A stretch of DNA of 64,000 nucleotides from JANQJA01 sp040880285 (GTDB lineage Bacteria > Pseudomonadota > Gammaproteobacteria > Pseudomonadales > Azotimanducaceae), in the NCBI GenBank assembly GCA_040880285.1, contig JBBDIT010000014.1, forward strand, positions 108,770 to 172,769. Reading direction: 5' to 3'. The first letter of the stretch is position 1; each line of letters starts with the position of its first letter. Below, piece after piece: positions 52,998-62,540 of the stretch. Both the position numbers and the translations under genes were made by a program. The notes beneath the pieces are model-generated. The model was given only the letters and a program-made list of their open reading frames with translations. It did not search any database and was not told where the DNA came from.

Positions 52998-54254
52998 CTA
53001 CCGCTGGTGCAGTCGGACCGGGAGCTCAGTGTACCCCTTTACAAACGTGGAGTAGGTACGAACCGGCTCACCCACGACCTCAACCGTTTGAAATCGCTTC
53101 AGGATTTCCTCCCAGACAATCCTGAGCTGCATTTCAGCCAGGCGATTGCCCATACAGCGATGGATACCGAATCCGAACGATAGATGATGCCTGGGGTTGG
53201 CGCGATCAATCAGAAAATCATCCGGACGTTCAATGACTTCATCGTCCCGGTTTCCGGACACATACCACATAAGAACCTTATCACCTCGCTTGATCGGCTT
53301 GCCGGATAATTCGGTATCTTCGAGTGCAGTTCGGCGCATGTAAGCAAGCGGCGTTTGCCAGCGGATAATCTCCGGCACCATTTTTGGAATCAACCCCGGG
53401 TCGGCTCGAAGCTTGTCATACTGGTCTGGATTCTGGTTAAGCGCTAGAACACCACCACTGATGGAGTTTCGTGTGGTGTCATTGCCACCGACGATCAGGA
53501 GGATCAAATTTCCCAGAAACTCCATGGGTTGCATCTGGCGAGTGTCCTTGCCATGCGCCAGCATGGAAATGAGATCGCTGCGAGGTGGCTCATTGATGCG
53601 TTCATTCCAGAGCCGGGTAAAGTATTCCAGGCAATACATCAATTCTTCCTGCCGCTGCTTGTAATCCATATCACTATCAGGGCCAGCGGTAACCACGTCG
53701 GACCAGTGAGTCAACAACCTCCGATCCTCGAAAGGGAAATCGAACAGCGTGGCAAGCATCTGTGTGGTCAACTCGATCGAGACCAGGTCAACCCAGTTAA
53801 AGGTTTCGTTGCGCGGCAGGGCATCAAGAATATTGCCGGCCCGTTCCCGAATCGTGCTCTCGAGAAGCGCGAGGTTAGTCGGCGCCACGACCGGCGCGAC
53901 AGTAGCGCGTTGCACATCATGCCGCGGCGGATCCATTGAGATGAAGTTTTTGGTCTGGAAGTTAGCGCGTTCATGCTCGCGGCTCTTCGGCAACCCCATC
54001 GTGATACCGTCTTCGGACGAATAAATCCGGTGCGTCTTGTCAACATGCATAATGTCGTTAAATTTGGTGATCGACCAATACCGTCCGTATTCGTCATCCT
54101 CATTGAAGTGAACCGGATCCTCCTCACGTAATCGCTCGAAATACTTCCAATGTGCTTCACTCTGGAATAGTCCCGGTTCAAACACATTGATTTCATCAAT
54201 GGCCAGTGAATAAGGATCTGTTGTTGGATCTACCACGGCTTCACTCATGCTCAC
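52998..54254 (-). CDS. Cytochrome P450, CYP153-like
   Basis: A 418-residue soluble class I P450. Heme-binding loop: HHLSFGFGIHRCMGNRLAEM with the axial Cys. I-helix: LIVGGNDTTRNSISGG. K-helix ExxR: PEIIRWQTP. These strings match CYP153 enzymes, which hydroxylate the terminal carbon of alkanes, fatty acids and related chains. Electrons would come from the ferredoxin at 50597. It follows the FAD oxidase by 15 bases, so those two share an operon. The true substrate is not determined. Confidence 0.9.
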   Translation of the reverse strand: MSMSEAVVDPTTDPYSLAIDEINVFEPGLFQSEAHWKYFERLREEDPVHFNEDDEYGRYWSITKFNDIMHVDKTHRIYSSEDGITMGLPKSREHERANFQTKNFISMDPPRHDVQRATVAPVVAPTNLALLESTIRERAGNILDALPRNETFNWVDLVSIELTTQMLATLFDFPFEDRRLLTHWSDVVTAGPDSDMDYKQRQEELMYCLEYFTRLWNERINEPPRSDLISMLAHGKDTRQMQPMEFLGNLILLIVGGNDTTRNSISGGVLALNQNPDQYDKLRADPGLIPKMVPEIIRWQTPLAYMRRTALEDTELSGKPIKRGDKVLMWYVSGNRDDEVIERPDDFLIDRANPRHHLSFGFGIHRCMGNRLAEMQLRIVWEEILKRFQTVEVVGEPVRTYSTFVKGYTELPVRLHQR

Positions 54255-54269
54255 TGTCCCTCGCCTGAA

Positions 54270-55919
54270 TCAGGATGTTGCGTCTTTCATTATGCCAGTT
54301 TGGCCGACGGCCCGGTCAAGCGGGTCGATCAATACGCCCGGATTCATGACACCGAACGGATCATACTGCGCCTTGGCCTGCTGGAGCGCTCGCCGGAACA
54401 GGCCCTCGGTCTGCGCTTCATAACCGGGGCGATGGTCTCGTCCGACCGAGTGATGATGCGTTACCGTACCGCCACAGCGTGCAACTATTTCCATGGAAGC
54501 TGCTTTGATCTGACGCCACTGATCCACCATGCCACTCGTCGTACCAATTCCGCCGTAGGTAAAGTAAGGCGCGGGACCATCAGGATAGATGTGAGTGAAT
54601 CGGCAGGTAATTCTTCCCGGATGCCCCGTCACTTCCTCGATGACTCGCAACATCTCATTTGTGATCGTGCGATGAAATTCTTCAAATCGATCCCAGGTGA
54701 TCGCCGTTTCAAAAGTATCGCCAATGAAGCCACACGCAATCGACCGCGTGCGCGCGTACGGTGCCTGCATAAACGCATTACGCCACTGACCCGCAGCGCC
54801 AGCCTTGTTACTGTCCTTTTGTTCAAGGACGGAGCGATCAAACTGTCCGCCATGATCGGCAATCAATTCAAGCGCACGGTCCATCCAGGGTTCGACCGGG
54901 TGATCCGCTGACTCGAATCCGAGCACAATCATTGCATGCTCACCGCCAACCGCGCTTGCTGCCTCCTGGGCATCAATCAATCGGCAATTGGTGGGGAAGA
55001 GCCACGACTGGCTGATAGCCCTCACCGCCCCGGCAGCCCGGTAGAAATCCTTGAACAACACCGGCACCGATGCGCGATAAACCGGTCGCTCCTGCAACCG
55101 CATCCACGCTTCTGTAATAATGCCCAAAATACCCTCGCTGCCAATGACCATGCGATCCGGACTGGGACCTGCACCAGAGCCGGGTAATCGCCGTGACTCG
55201 GTAATACCTGCCGGTGATACCATACGAATGTTCTCAACGAAATCGTCGATATGGGTGTACAGGCTTGCATAGTGGCCGCCGGATCGCGTCGCAATCCAAC
55301 CACCGAGTGTCGAGAATTCAAAGGATTGCGGAAAATGTCGCAATGTATAGTTGTGCACCTTGAGTTGTGCCTCAAGGGCCGGGCCAAGCACACCACCTTG
55401 TATCCGTGCGGCGCGACTCGTGTTGTCTACCTCCAGGACCTTGTCCAGCTTTCGCAGGTTAATCGTCAGCACACCATCGTATACGCCGCCCACATCCGGC
55501 TCGACACCACCACATACGGTTGAACCGCCACCGAACGGGATGACCGCAACATTCTGGTGGCCGGCCCAATCCATCAGGTCTTTGACCTGCGCTTCGGTTT
55601 CCGGGAATGCAACCATATCGGTGAAGCTTGAAATTTTGCGCTGGGCAGCACGAGCGAGATCTGCATAGGATTTGCCGAGGCTATGGATCAATCGTTCATG
55701 GTCGTCAATCGAGCAGATATTCGCGAGAGGCTTCGGTGGTCGCAGCAGGGACTCGGGGATCGTGAAGTCTTCGACCCGTGGTCGCTTCAACGGCGCAATT
55801 TGATCAACGCCATAAGCCTCAGACAAGGATTTGGCGAGGGCCTTGTCAGCCTTTGGATCAGCAACGCCCGCCTCATCAGCCCAACCCCAACCCCAGAAGT
55901 TCATTTGTCGTACCGGCAT
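54270..55919 (-). CDS. FAD-linked oxidase, alkyl-DHAP-synthase-like
   Basis: A 549-residue flavoprotein of the VAO/PCMH family. FAD-binding strings are VAVIPFGGGSTVCGGVEP, then FPQSFEFSTLGGWIATRSGG and GSEGILGIITEAWM. This arrangement is characteristic of alkyldihydroxyacetonephosphate synthases and their bacterial relatives (FAD-linked oxidases acting on hydroxy acids). The C-terminus has the conserved THHHSVGRDHRPGY. With the P450 just downstream, a role in oxidising an alkyl chain or a hydroxy acid derived from it is plausible, but the exact reaction is open. Confidence 0.88.
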   Translation of the reverse strand: MPVRQMNFWGWGWADEAGVADPKADKALAKSLSEAYGVDQIAPLKRPRVEDFTIPESLLRPPKPLANICSIDDHERLIHSLGKSYADLARAAQRKISSFTDMVAFPETEAQVKDLMDWAGHQNVAVIPFGGGSTVCGGVEPDVGGVYDGVLTINLRKLDKVLEVDNTSRAARIQGGVLGPALEAQLKVHNYTLRHFPQSFEFSTLGGWIATRSGGHYASLYTHIDDFVENIRMVSPAGITESRRLPGSGAGPSPDRMVIGSEGILGIITEAWMRLQERPVYRASVPVLFKDFYRAAGAVRAISQSWLFPTNCRLIDAQEAASAVGGEHAMIVLGFESADHPVEPWMDRALELIADHGGQFDRSVLEQKDSNKAGAAGQWRNAFMQAPYARTRSIACGFIGDTFETAITWDRFEEFHRTITNEMLRVIEEVTGHPGRITCRFTHIYPDGPAPYFTYGGIGTTSGMVDQWRQIKAASMEIVARCGGTVTHHHSVGRDHRPGYEAQTEGLFRRALQQAKAQYDPFGVMNPGVLIDPLDRAVGQTGIMKDATS

Positions 55920-56169
55920 GACCTACTCCTTACATTGCATCCCTATGCCCAATACTACGCCTGATTGACGGTCCGGTGTGTCAAACTCACTCTTGCTCAC
56001 CATTAATCGGCCGTAAAATAACAAGAAGCCTGTCACACAAGGCCTGTGAAGCACTTCTCAAAACCTCCCGCGATCGGCCCAAAGGGGCTAAATCCCGGCC
56101 CAGCGGTATTGTTGGCCGCACCATCCCATGCTAGTTTGAACATCGGACAATTGAACAAGGGACATCAAT

Positions 56170-56574
56170 ATGAAACTCACAAAAACGGGTTCAAATCTCA
56201 TAAGGGCCGGTTTGCTGGGCATGCTACTCATCTCTTTCGGCGCGGCTGCCGAACTGGATATCCAGAACGCGCAGTACAAGGCACAAAAAGAAGCGTTGTA
56301 TGTGAAGGGCAAGCTGAAAGGTACTTCCGCCAACACTGTCTACGTACTTGATGCGAGATCGATGAGGCAGGTGGGGACGGTCGAGGTAAAGCGTAATCAG
56401 TTTCGGGCAGACCTTGCGATTTCAGCCACAAGCGTACCGTGCATGGTACAAATTCAGACCAATCCTCCCAGAACGAATCCGCGGGATCCGCGCGCACGAA
56501 GTGTGACAACGTCCGATCCTGGTGATTTTAGCGTTTCGAAAGTCAGGCACGCCGGGGATCATTGCACTAACTAG
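56170..56574 (+). CDS. Secreted small protein of unknown function
   Basis: A 134-residue protein with a signal peptide (LIRAGLLGMLLISFGAAA) and a beta-rich mature domain (YKAQKEALYVKGKLKG, NTVYVLDARSMRQVG) resembling an immunoglobulin-like or transthyretin-like repeat, then a Pro/Arg-rich tail with two cysteines (VPCMV and DHCTN). The family is not recognised. An AAGGGAC site precedes ATG 56170. It is a single-gene unit closed by a strong terminator at 56597. Confidence 0.7.
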   Translation: MKLTKTGSNLIRAGLLGMLLISFGAAAELDIQNAQYKAQKEALYVKGKLKGTSANTVYVLDARSMRQVGTVEVKRNQFRADLAISATSVPCMVQIQTNPPRTNPRDPRARSVTTSDPGDFSVSKVRHAGDHCTN

Positions 56575-56596
56575 TTGAGACTTTCTCGAAGTCTTC

Positions 56597-56633
56597 GATG
56601 ACACACCTGCCTCGGCAGGTGTGTCATCTTTTC
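56597..56633 (+). terminator. Bidirectional terminator between convergent genes
   Basis: A 15-bp perfect stem (GATGACACACCTGCC, 56597-56611, with its reverse complement at 56614-56628) and a TTTT tail on the plus strand. It ends the 56170 gene and may also serve the convergent nitronate monooxygenase gene. Confidence 0.85.
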
Positions 56634-56645
56634 TATTGTGATTGA

Positions 56646-57704
56646 TTACAATGGTTCTACGTTCGACATCAATTCACGGGTGACCGCCGCCGCGGGCATC
56701 TCCCGGCATAAACTGGCATTCTGACCACACCACAAAGGCGAAAAGTCAGCAGAGCCAATCTTCTCTGCTGCCGCTCGCAGTGGCGCAGCCATCATGGCAG
56801 CGTTCGGAAACGCGGGTGCAATGGAGGTAACCGGACCCAATTCACGCATCATTCGATTCACAATCGCCCGGGCCGGTCGACCCGTAAAGACATTGGTTAA
56901 CGCGGTATTTAATGCCGCCCTGCCCGCTATCGCCTCGCGATGCACTTTGCTGGTGTCACATTCAGGACACAATAAATAAGCGGTACCCGCCTGCACGCCT
57001 GCAGCACCCAGTGCAAAAGCTGCCGTTACACTATCTCTGCCAGCAATACCCCCTGCTGCAATAACCGGTACTTCCACCGCGGCCGCGACCTGCGGCAGCA
57101 GTGAGAAGGTTCCCATTTGTGTCGCAATATCGTCGGACAAGAACAAACCCCGATGGCCTCCTGCCTCGGCGCCCTGGGCGATGACCACGTCGACACCCTG
57201 GCGCTCAAGGTACATTGCTTCCTCGACTGTCGTCGCGGATGACAGCACCGTTGCACCGTAGTCCTTGATCCGGCTGATGGTCTCCCCGGCTGGCAAGCCA
57301 AAATGGAAACTGACAACCGGCGGCTTCAATTCTTCCAATAAAATCATGGTATCGTCAGAAAACGGTTGCCTGCCGGGTCCGGTTACGAGACCCGGCAGGT
57401 CAATTCCGAGCTCTTTATAGTAAGGCGCGAGCGCTTCTCGCCACGCCGACTCCTTGTCGGCGTCCGGTTCCGGCATGGCGTGACAGAAGAAATTGAGGTT
57501 AAAAGGTGGTACTGCCTGACCTTCAAACCGGCCCTTATAGTCTTCAACTTCTCTCCTGATGCCGTCCGGGCTTAACATGGCGCAAGGAATTGATCCCAGA
57601 CCACCGGCGCGGGAGACCGCAGCGGCAAGCCGGGCACCCTGGACTCCAGCCATGGGCGCCTGGATGATCGGCAAGCTGATGCCAAGCAGGGTAAGAAGGT
57701 TCAT
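56646..57704 (-). CDS. Nitronate monooxygenase (2-nitropropane dioxygenase) family
   Basis: A 352-residue FMN-dependent TIM-barrel enzyme: PIIQAPMAGVQGARLAAAVS near the N-terminus, VSFHFGLP around residue 130, the FMN phosphate region IAQGAEAGGHRG and VIAAGGIAGRDSV. It oxidises propionate-3-nitronate or related nitronates, some members being toxin-detoxifying and others enoyl reductases. It is cytoplasmic and divergent from the dienelactone hydrolase at 57851. Substrate specificity cannot be read from the sequence. Confidence 0.9.
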   Translation of the reverse strand: MNLLTLLGISLPIIQAPMAGVQGARLAAAVSRAGGLGSIPCAMLSPDGIRREVEDYKGRFEGQAVPPFNLNFFCHAMPEPDADKESAWREALAPYYKELGIDLPGLVTGPGRQPFSDDTMILLEELKPPVVSFHFGLPAGETISRIKDYGATVLSSATTVEEAMYLERQGVDVVIAQGAEAGGHRGLFLSDDIATQMGTFSLLPQVAAAVEVPVIAAGGIAGRDSVTAAFALGAAGVQAGTAYLLCPECDTSKVHREAIAGRAALNTALTNVFTGRPARAIVNRMMRELGPVTSIAPAFPNAAMMAAPLRAAAEKIGSADFSPLWCGQNASLCREMPAAAVTRELMSNVEPL

Positions 57705-57850
57705 GGGGCCTCCAGGCTAACTTGATTAGACGGGATGGGCATTCTACCGATGACCAGCGGGCTATTGCCAGTCGGCCCGGTCAGATACAATCAGTCCAGT
57801 CACAATCTGCTGAACACATTAACCTGAAAGAAAGATGCCGGAGCAACCAA

Positions 57851-58732
57851 ATGTGCGATGAAGATACAGTCTCTGATAATGAAAAATTCCTGCGTGAGCC
57901 TGGGCGCTTGTCACGCAGGCAATTCAATACGCTGACGGCTGGTGCTGCCCTTTCGATGATGTTACCTCGCACCGCTAATGCCCTGACCGTCACAGAATCT
58001 GATGTCGCCGTGACCACACCGGATGGTACTGCGGACTGTTATTTTGTACATCCGTCCAGGGGTAAACATGCTGGCGTCATCATCTGGCCGGATATTCTCG
58101 GACTACGTCCTGCTTTTCGCATGATGGGTAAGCGCCTCGCAGAGTCCGGCTACTCCGTCCTGGTGGTCAATCCGTACTATCGGAACCAGAAAGCACCGGT
58201 AGTAAAAGAAGGTGCAAGTTTCCAGGACCCGCAAGTCAGGGAAACCGTATTCCCTCTGGCCCGTTCCCTCTCTGCCGCCACTCAGGTCACCGATGCACGC
58301 GCTTTTGTCAGCTTCCTCGACGACCAGGCGGTAGTGAATACCGCAAGGAAAATCGGCACCATGGGGTATTGTATGGGTGGCCCGATCACCATGAGGACCG
58401 CCGCTGCAGTACCGGACCGAATAGGTGCGGGCGCGTCCTTCCATGGTGGCGGGTTGGTCACCGACAGTCCGGACAGCCCGCACTTGCTAGTGCCGGAAAT
58501 GAACGCGCACTTCCTGTTTGCGATTGCTGAAAATGATGATGAGCGAGACCCCGACGCAAAGCACGTTCTACGGCAAACCTTCGATAAGGCCGGACTTCCT
58601 GCCGAGATCGAGGTCTATCAGGGTGCAATGCACGGCTGGTGCCCACCGGACTCTACCGTCTACAACGAGGCCCAGGCGGAACGCGCCTGGTCGCGCCTAC
58701 TGGTACTGTTCGATGCCGCTTTGGCACAATGA
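57851..58732 (+). CDS. Tat-exported dienelactone hydrolase family protein
   Basis: A 293-residue alpha/beta-hydrolase. A twin-arginine signal (LSRRQFNTLTAGAALSMML) follows ATG 57851, which has a GGAG site seven bases upstream; the frame is open to 57722 but that part is probably not translated. The nucleophile elbow is GYCMGG (Cys), and the acid/base are likely in IAENDDERD and GAMHGWCPPD, giving the Cys-Asp-His triad of dienelactone hydrolases. Export to the periplasm is unusual compared with cytoplasmic chlorocatechol enzymes, but common in this Tat-linked subgroup. The substrate is unknown. Confidence 0.88.
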   Translation: MCDEDTVSDNEKFLREPGRLSRRQFNTLTAGAALSMMLPRTANALTVTESDVAVTTPDGTADCYFVHPSRGKHAGVIIWPDILGLRPAFRMMGKRLAESGYSVLVVNPYYRNQKAPVVKEGASFQDPQVRETVFPLARSLSAATQVTDARAFVSFLDDQAVVNTARKIGTMGYCMGGPITMRTAAAVPDRIGAGASFHGGGLVTDSPDSPHLLVPEMNAHFLFAIAENDDERDPDAKHVLRQTFDKAGLPAEIEVYQGAMHGWCPPDSTVYNEAQAERAWSRLLVLFDAALAQ

Positions 58733-58741
58733 CCCACCAGT

Positions 58742-59188
58742 TTAGCGGGATTCGATCAACCATTTGAGCGCATCGTCGCTGTCACGAAATATTTCACGAT
58801 CCTGAGGTACATCCTGGCCGTACACCTGCCACATTCGAATGATGCCGAACTGCAGGTCTGAATCAACCAAAAATGCGGCACGTTTTGCCAGCCGGCTGTG
58901 CCTCGGCTTTACGCGCCGGAGGATTTCCAGCATCGCATCCGGCGTCACGGCTCGTAAATCGGCTTGCCTCATGTCCCAAATAGTATCCATCCCATCAGTA
59001 AAGTCCGGATGAGACAATTCGGCATCCGATACTTCGATAATATGCCTGACTGCGATCGCACCCTCGAGTTGAAGCCACGCAATCGCAAGTGATGTGTCGA
59101 TCGCAATCGACGCAGATGTGGACCCCCAATTGATATTGATGCGATTGCCCGTTGGAGCAAACGGTTCACTCAAGTTCAATTGCGCCAT
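58742..59188 (-). CDS. SpoIIAA/STAS-like small protein
   Basis: A 148-residue protein with the topology of SpoIIAA-like proteins: an N-terminal beta strand region, GMDTIWDMRQADLRAVTPD in the middle and an acidic C-terminus ending SDDALKWLIES. Such proteins are usually small regulators or adaptors. No catalytic residue is obvious. ATG 59188 is preferred over the GTG at 59194. It is between the dienelactone hydrolase (convergent) and the histidine kinase (same strand, about 150 bases upstream). Confidence 0.55.
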   Translation of the reverse strand: MAQLNLSEPFAPTGNRININWGSTSASIAIDTSLAIAWLQLEGAIAVRHIIEVSDAELSHPDFTDGMDTIWDMRQADLRAVTPDAMLEILRRVKPRHSRLAKRAAFLVDSDLQFGIIRMWQVYGQDVPQDREIFRDSDDALKWLIESR

Positions 59189-59337
59189 AACCACCGACTC
59201 TCTTTCACGCGTACAACCTGCTACAACCTGCTACTACAGGAAGTTAGAGTCTAGCGCTTACAGCGCTACCCCAGCGAGCTATTGGCAGATAAGTGGACGA
59301 GCGGTTATCTTTTCACGACACCAGGAGTTCGATAACC

Positions 59338-61755
59338 TTAAATGGCCATTCGGCCACTGAGGATATTCTCGATTGCACGCAACAGAGCATCCCGAGAATA
59401 GGGTTTTGGTACAGACACCACCATTGGATCTTCTTCGAATCGGCTGGAAAAGCTTTCAGGGTTGTAGCCACTACTCAGGATAACTGGAGTCTGGTAGCCG
59501 AGCGCACGAATCTTGTCATAAAACTCAAGCCCGTTCATTCGTGGCATAATCGCGTCCAGCACAATCAGGTCCGGAGCAAGCCCACTGTCAAGCATCTCAA
59601 GCGCCTCTATACCGTCGCCAGCGGCACTGGTGGAATAGCCCGCCCGTTCCAGAATTCGATCGACAAACCGCCTGACAGAGTCGTCGTCCTCCACAATAAG
59701 GATCAGGCTTTCACGCACCGGCTCATCCATTGACGATGAAGACGATCTTGTCGTGACGAGCTTCGCACTTCCAATCGTCAGAGCCGGCAAAAGGATTTCA
59801 AAGGTAGCACCTTCACCTGGCGGACTCATCACCTGCACCGTACCGCCGTGCTTCTGGACGATTGCATATACAGTAGCCAGCCCGAGCCCGGTACCCTGAT
59901 CTACCGTCTTGGTGCTGAAGAAAGGTTCGAAGATGCGGGGGACCAATTCTGCATCAACGCCGTGGCCCGTATCGCTGACTGCTATGCGCACGAAATCGGT
60001 ACCGGTTACACTCACTGGAACAGCATCGGCGTCGCCGTCATAGGATACGTTGCTGACCCTGATGATAATCTTACCACCCCTCGGCATCGCATCACGCGCG
60101 TTCACACACAAATTAATGATCACCTGATCCAACTGGCCCCGATCACCTTTAACCGGCGCAACCGATTCATCCACGAACAACTCGAGTTCGACATCTTCTC
60201 CAATTAGCCGCCGAACCATCCTTGCCGCCTGATCCACTATTTCAACGGGACTGATGACTTCGAAGTTCGGGTCGTCCTTGCGACCGAACGCCAACAGTTG
60301 CCTGACCAGCCCGGCGGCCCGATCCGTTCCGGCCAATATCTCTTCCACCAGACGAAGGGACTCCTGCCTGTCCGCAACATCGTCCTTCAGCAGACTGGCT
60401 GCCATCGTGATTGATTGAATATAGTTGTTGAAATCGTGCGCGACACCGCCCGCCAATTGTCCTATTGCTTCCATCTTTTGTGTATGGCGAAGCTGTAGTT
60501 CCAGACGTAGCTGGTTGGTTACATCGAGAACGACAGCTCGTGCTTCATTCCTCCCGGCACCAGGGTTCGACAGGAGCCTTATGGTCATTTCAACCTGACG
60601 TAGCTCGCCGGATTTCGTTTTCAGCGTTAAGTCAGTGATCCGCACCTCGGAATCCTGCGATGCATGGCCCACCAGCGCTTGTTTGATTCGTGACCAACCA
60701 TCCGGGTTGTGATCAAACAACTTCGACAGCGGAATCAAAAGTTCGTGAGAGCCGTATCCACAAAGCTGTTCTGCTGCAATATTCGCTTCCCTGATAACGA
60801 TGTCTTCCGGATCGACCTCCGGCTCCCAATTGATCATCGGTACCGGACCGTATTCAAACAGGTCAAGGAAACGCACTCGACTCTCACGCAGTTCCCGATC
60901 GCGTCGGCCCAGCTGGAATTGGATCCACGCAAAACCAATGGCGCCCAGGACACCAAAAACAAGAATGAGCGGACTACTGGAATCAAAGTACTGCGCTCGC
61001 AACTCAGGCGCTGCTGCAATATAGATCGTCCAATCCCGGTCTATAACACGTATTGTTCGGGACCGAACGTCCGCAGGCAGTTCGTTGAGGGACTCGACGC
61101 CTTCACCCAGTGCGATATCACCGTTTTGCTCCACCAACGCAAAGTAAAAGCCTTGATCGTCAATCTTGTCAAATATCGCAGCACGCAATGCTTCCAACCG
61201 GAACACCGAATTGATGACGCCCAACAGATTCCCGTTCTCGTCAAGGGCGGGCGTATAGATTGTAAATCCGCGCCCACCCTGGAGGAGTGGCAAGGATGAC
61301 AAGGGTCGAGCCGAGCGTTCATGGTGCATTGCCGTGGCCAGCGCAGCGCGGACATCGGCGCGCGGATGATCACTGAGATTGTATCCGAGGGCAGCCTCGT
61401 TACCCGTTAGCGGCACAACTACTCTTATTACGCCGTCGGTATCGACCCAATTGATTGCCTGAAAACCGTCGACAATTCCGATAAAGCGGGAAGCAGCCGT
61501 CGAAAACGAACCGGGATCTGTTTGCCAGGTTAGTGATGCATGTGACGAAAGATAGTCAGAAATCGCGATGCGGTCAGCTAGCCAAAGCTCAATTTTGGAC
61601 GCCAGATACTGAGCGGTGAGTTCCGTGGACAGCTCAAGCTGACGCTCTGAACTGGTTCTTTCCTGCCACCAAAAGTAGGCGGTGCCGGATATCACAAGGC
61701 TGAATGCTACTAGTCCCCTGAAAACAGGATGCCGATTCACTGGCCCCCCCAGCAT
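59338..61755 (-). CDS. Hybrid CHASE-PAS histidine kinase with receiver
   Basis: An 805-residue membrane sensor. Order: a first membrane helix (about 10-27); an extracellular CHASE domain (about 40-250, FQAINWVDTDGVIRVVVPL, GFTIYTPALDENGNLLG); a second helix (LILVFGVLGAIGFAWIQF); a PAS domain (about 300-420); the dimerisation histidine in LAGGVAHDFNNYIQSI; an ATPase with N, D and G boxes (INLCVNARDAM, VSDTGHGVD, GTGLGLATV); and a C-terminal receiver with the phospho-acceptor Asp in LDAIMPRMNG. It senses an external small ligand by CHASE, then relays phosphate internally. The partner is not encoded nearby. Confidence 0.9.
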   Translation of the reverse strand: MLGGPVNRHPVFRGLVAFSLVISGTAYFWWQERTSSERQLELSTELTAQYLASKIELWLADRIAISDYLSSHASLTWQTDPGSFSTAASRFIGIVDGFQAINWVDTDGVIRVVVPLTGNEAALGYNLSDHPRADVRAALATAMHHERSARPLSSLPLLQGGRGFTIYTPALDENGNLLGVINSVFRLEALRAAIFDKIDDQGFYFALVEQNGDIALGEGVESLNELPADVRSRTIRVIDRDWTIYIAAAPELRAQYFDSSSPLILVFGVLGAIGFAWIQFQLGRRDRELRESRVRFLDLFEYGPVPMINWEPEVDPEDIVIREANIAAEQLCGYGSHELLIPLSKLFDHNPDGWSRIKQALVGHASQDSEVRITDLTLKTKSGELRQVEMTIRLLSNPGAGRNEARAVVLDVTNQLRLELQLRHTQKMEAIGQLAGGVAHDFNNYIQSITMAASLLKDDVADRQESLRLVEEILAGTDRAAGLVRQLLAFGRKDDPNFEVISPVEIVDQAARMVRRLIGEDVELELFVDESVAPVKGDRGQLDQVIINLCVNARDAMPRGGKIIIRVSNVSYDGDADAVPVSVTGTDFVRIAVSDTGHGVDAELVPRIFEPFFSTKTVDQGTGLGLATVYAIVQKHGGTVQVMSPPGEGATFEILLPALTIGSAKLVTTRSSSSSMDEPVRESLILIVEDDDSVRRFVDRILERAGYSTSAAGDGIEALEMLDSGLAPDLIVLDAIMPRMNGLEFYDKIRALGYQTPVILSSGYNPESFSSRFEEDPMVVSVPKPYSRDALLRAIENILSGRMAI

Positions 61756-61931
61756 GGCGCAATTATTCTTATTGTGTCTTGCTTACTCACACGACCAGAC
61801 AAGCTCTTTGCTCCCATCGCCTCGAACAAAGGCATACCACAGCTGCCCAAATACAGGGAACCAAAAGCCGGGAAGGCATTGAACTTACCACATCCGGGTT
61901 GAATTACGAACCGCTGCTACAAGGCAGGGAT

Positions 61932-62303
61932 TCACTCCCAGAGCAGGAACCAGCTCCGCGAATCGGTTGCCGCGTCGTCACGGATCTCTACACCCAGCTC
62001 ATAGTCGCCGTGTTGATCCCAACTCGCCCAGCGAACCTCCGCTGAAACAAAGAGCTTGTCGTTTATACCTTCAATCGCCAACCAGATATCGAGGCGGCTA
62101 TCCTCGATGAACTCCTGGCACACCAGGCGCATACCAGACCGTGAAACATCCATGATTTCGGACTTGAACGTGGTTCCCACCAGGGAAGGGTTCGCGCTCT
62201 CGACCACCTGTACCACGGCTTTCCCTACCACAGCGCGCCGCTCTTCCTTACGGCGAGTGGCCGAACGGGACCCGGCAATATAGTCAGTTGCGGCGGTTAC
62301 CAT
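61932..62303 (-). CDS. PilZ-domain protein (c-di-GMP binding)
   Basis: A 123-residue single PilZ domain. The c-di-GMP motifs are RRKEERRAVVGKAV (R-x3-R) and MDVSRSGMRLVC ((D/N)-x-S-x-x-G). It binds the second messenger and acts as an effector, usually on motility or surface polysaccharide. It is encoded upstream of the histidine kinase on the same strand, with 176 bases between them, so the two may or may not share a transcript. ATG 62303 is used; an ATG three bases earlier is also possible. Confidence 0.85.
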   Translation of the reverse strand: MVTAATDYIAGSRSATRRKEERRAVVGKAVVQVVESANPSLVGTTFKSEIMDVSRSGMRLVCQEFIEDSRLDIWLAIEGINDKLFVSAEVRWASWDQHGDYELGVEIRDDAATDSRSWFLLWE

Positions 62304-62540
62304 CATTTTACCTACTCCAATTAGCGATCCGTGCTATTGGACAAGCGATTTCCATACCAACTATGGTTTTTCTATATATATCAAATAGTTAGCATACCTT
62401 TTCAATACTGATCCTCAACCAGGACATGCGGTACGCTGACCTTTCACGCTAGAAGTTGACCCGCCTGGTACCACAGGCCTACTGTTGTAGGGAGGACGCC
62501 TTCGTGTAGTATGTTGCCAAGACCCTGTCCTGGAACCAGC

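Noticed and set aside
59212..59235. Twelve-base tandem repeat ACAACCTGCTAC
   Set aside because: Two copies only, in a short intergenic stretch; probably replication slippage.
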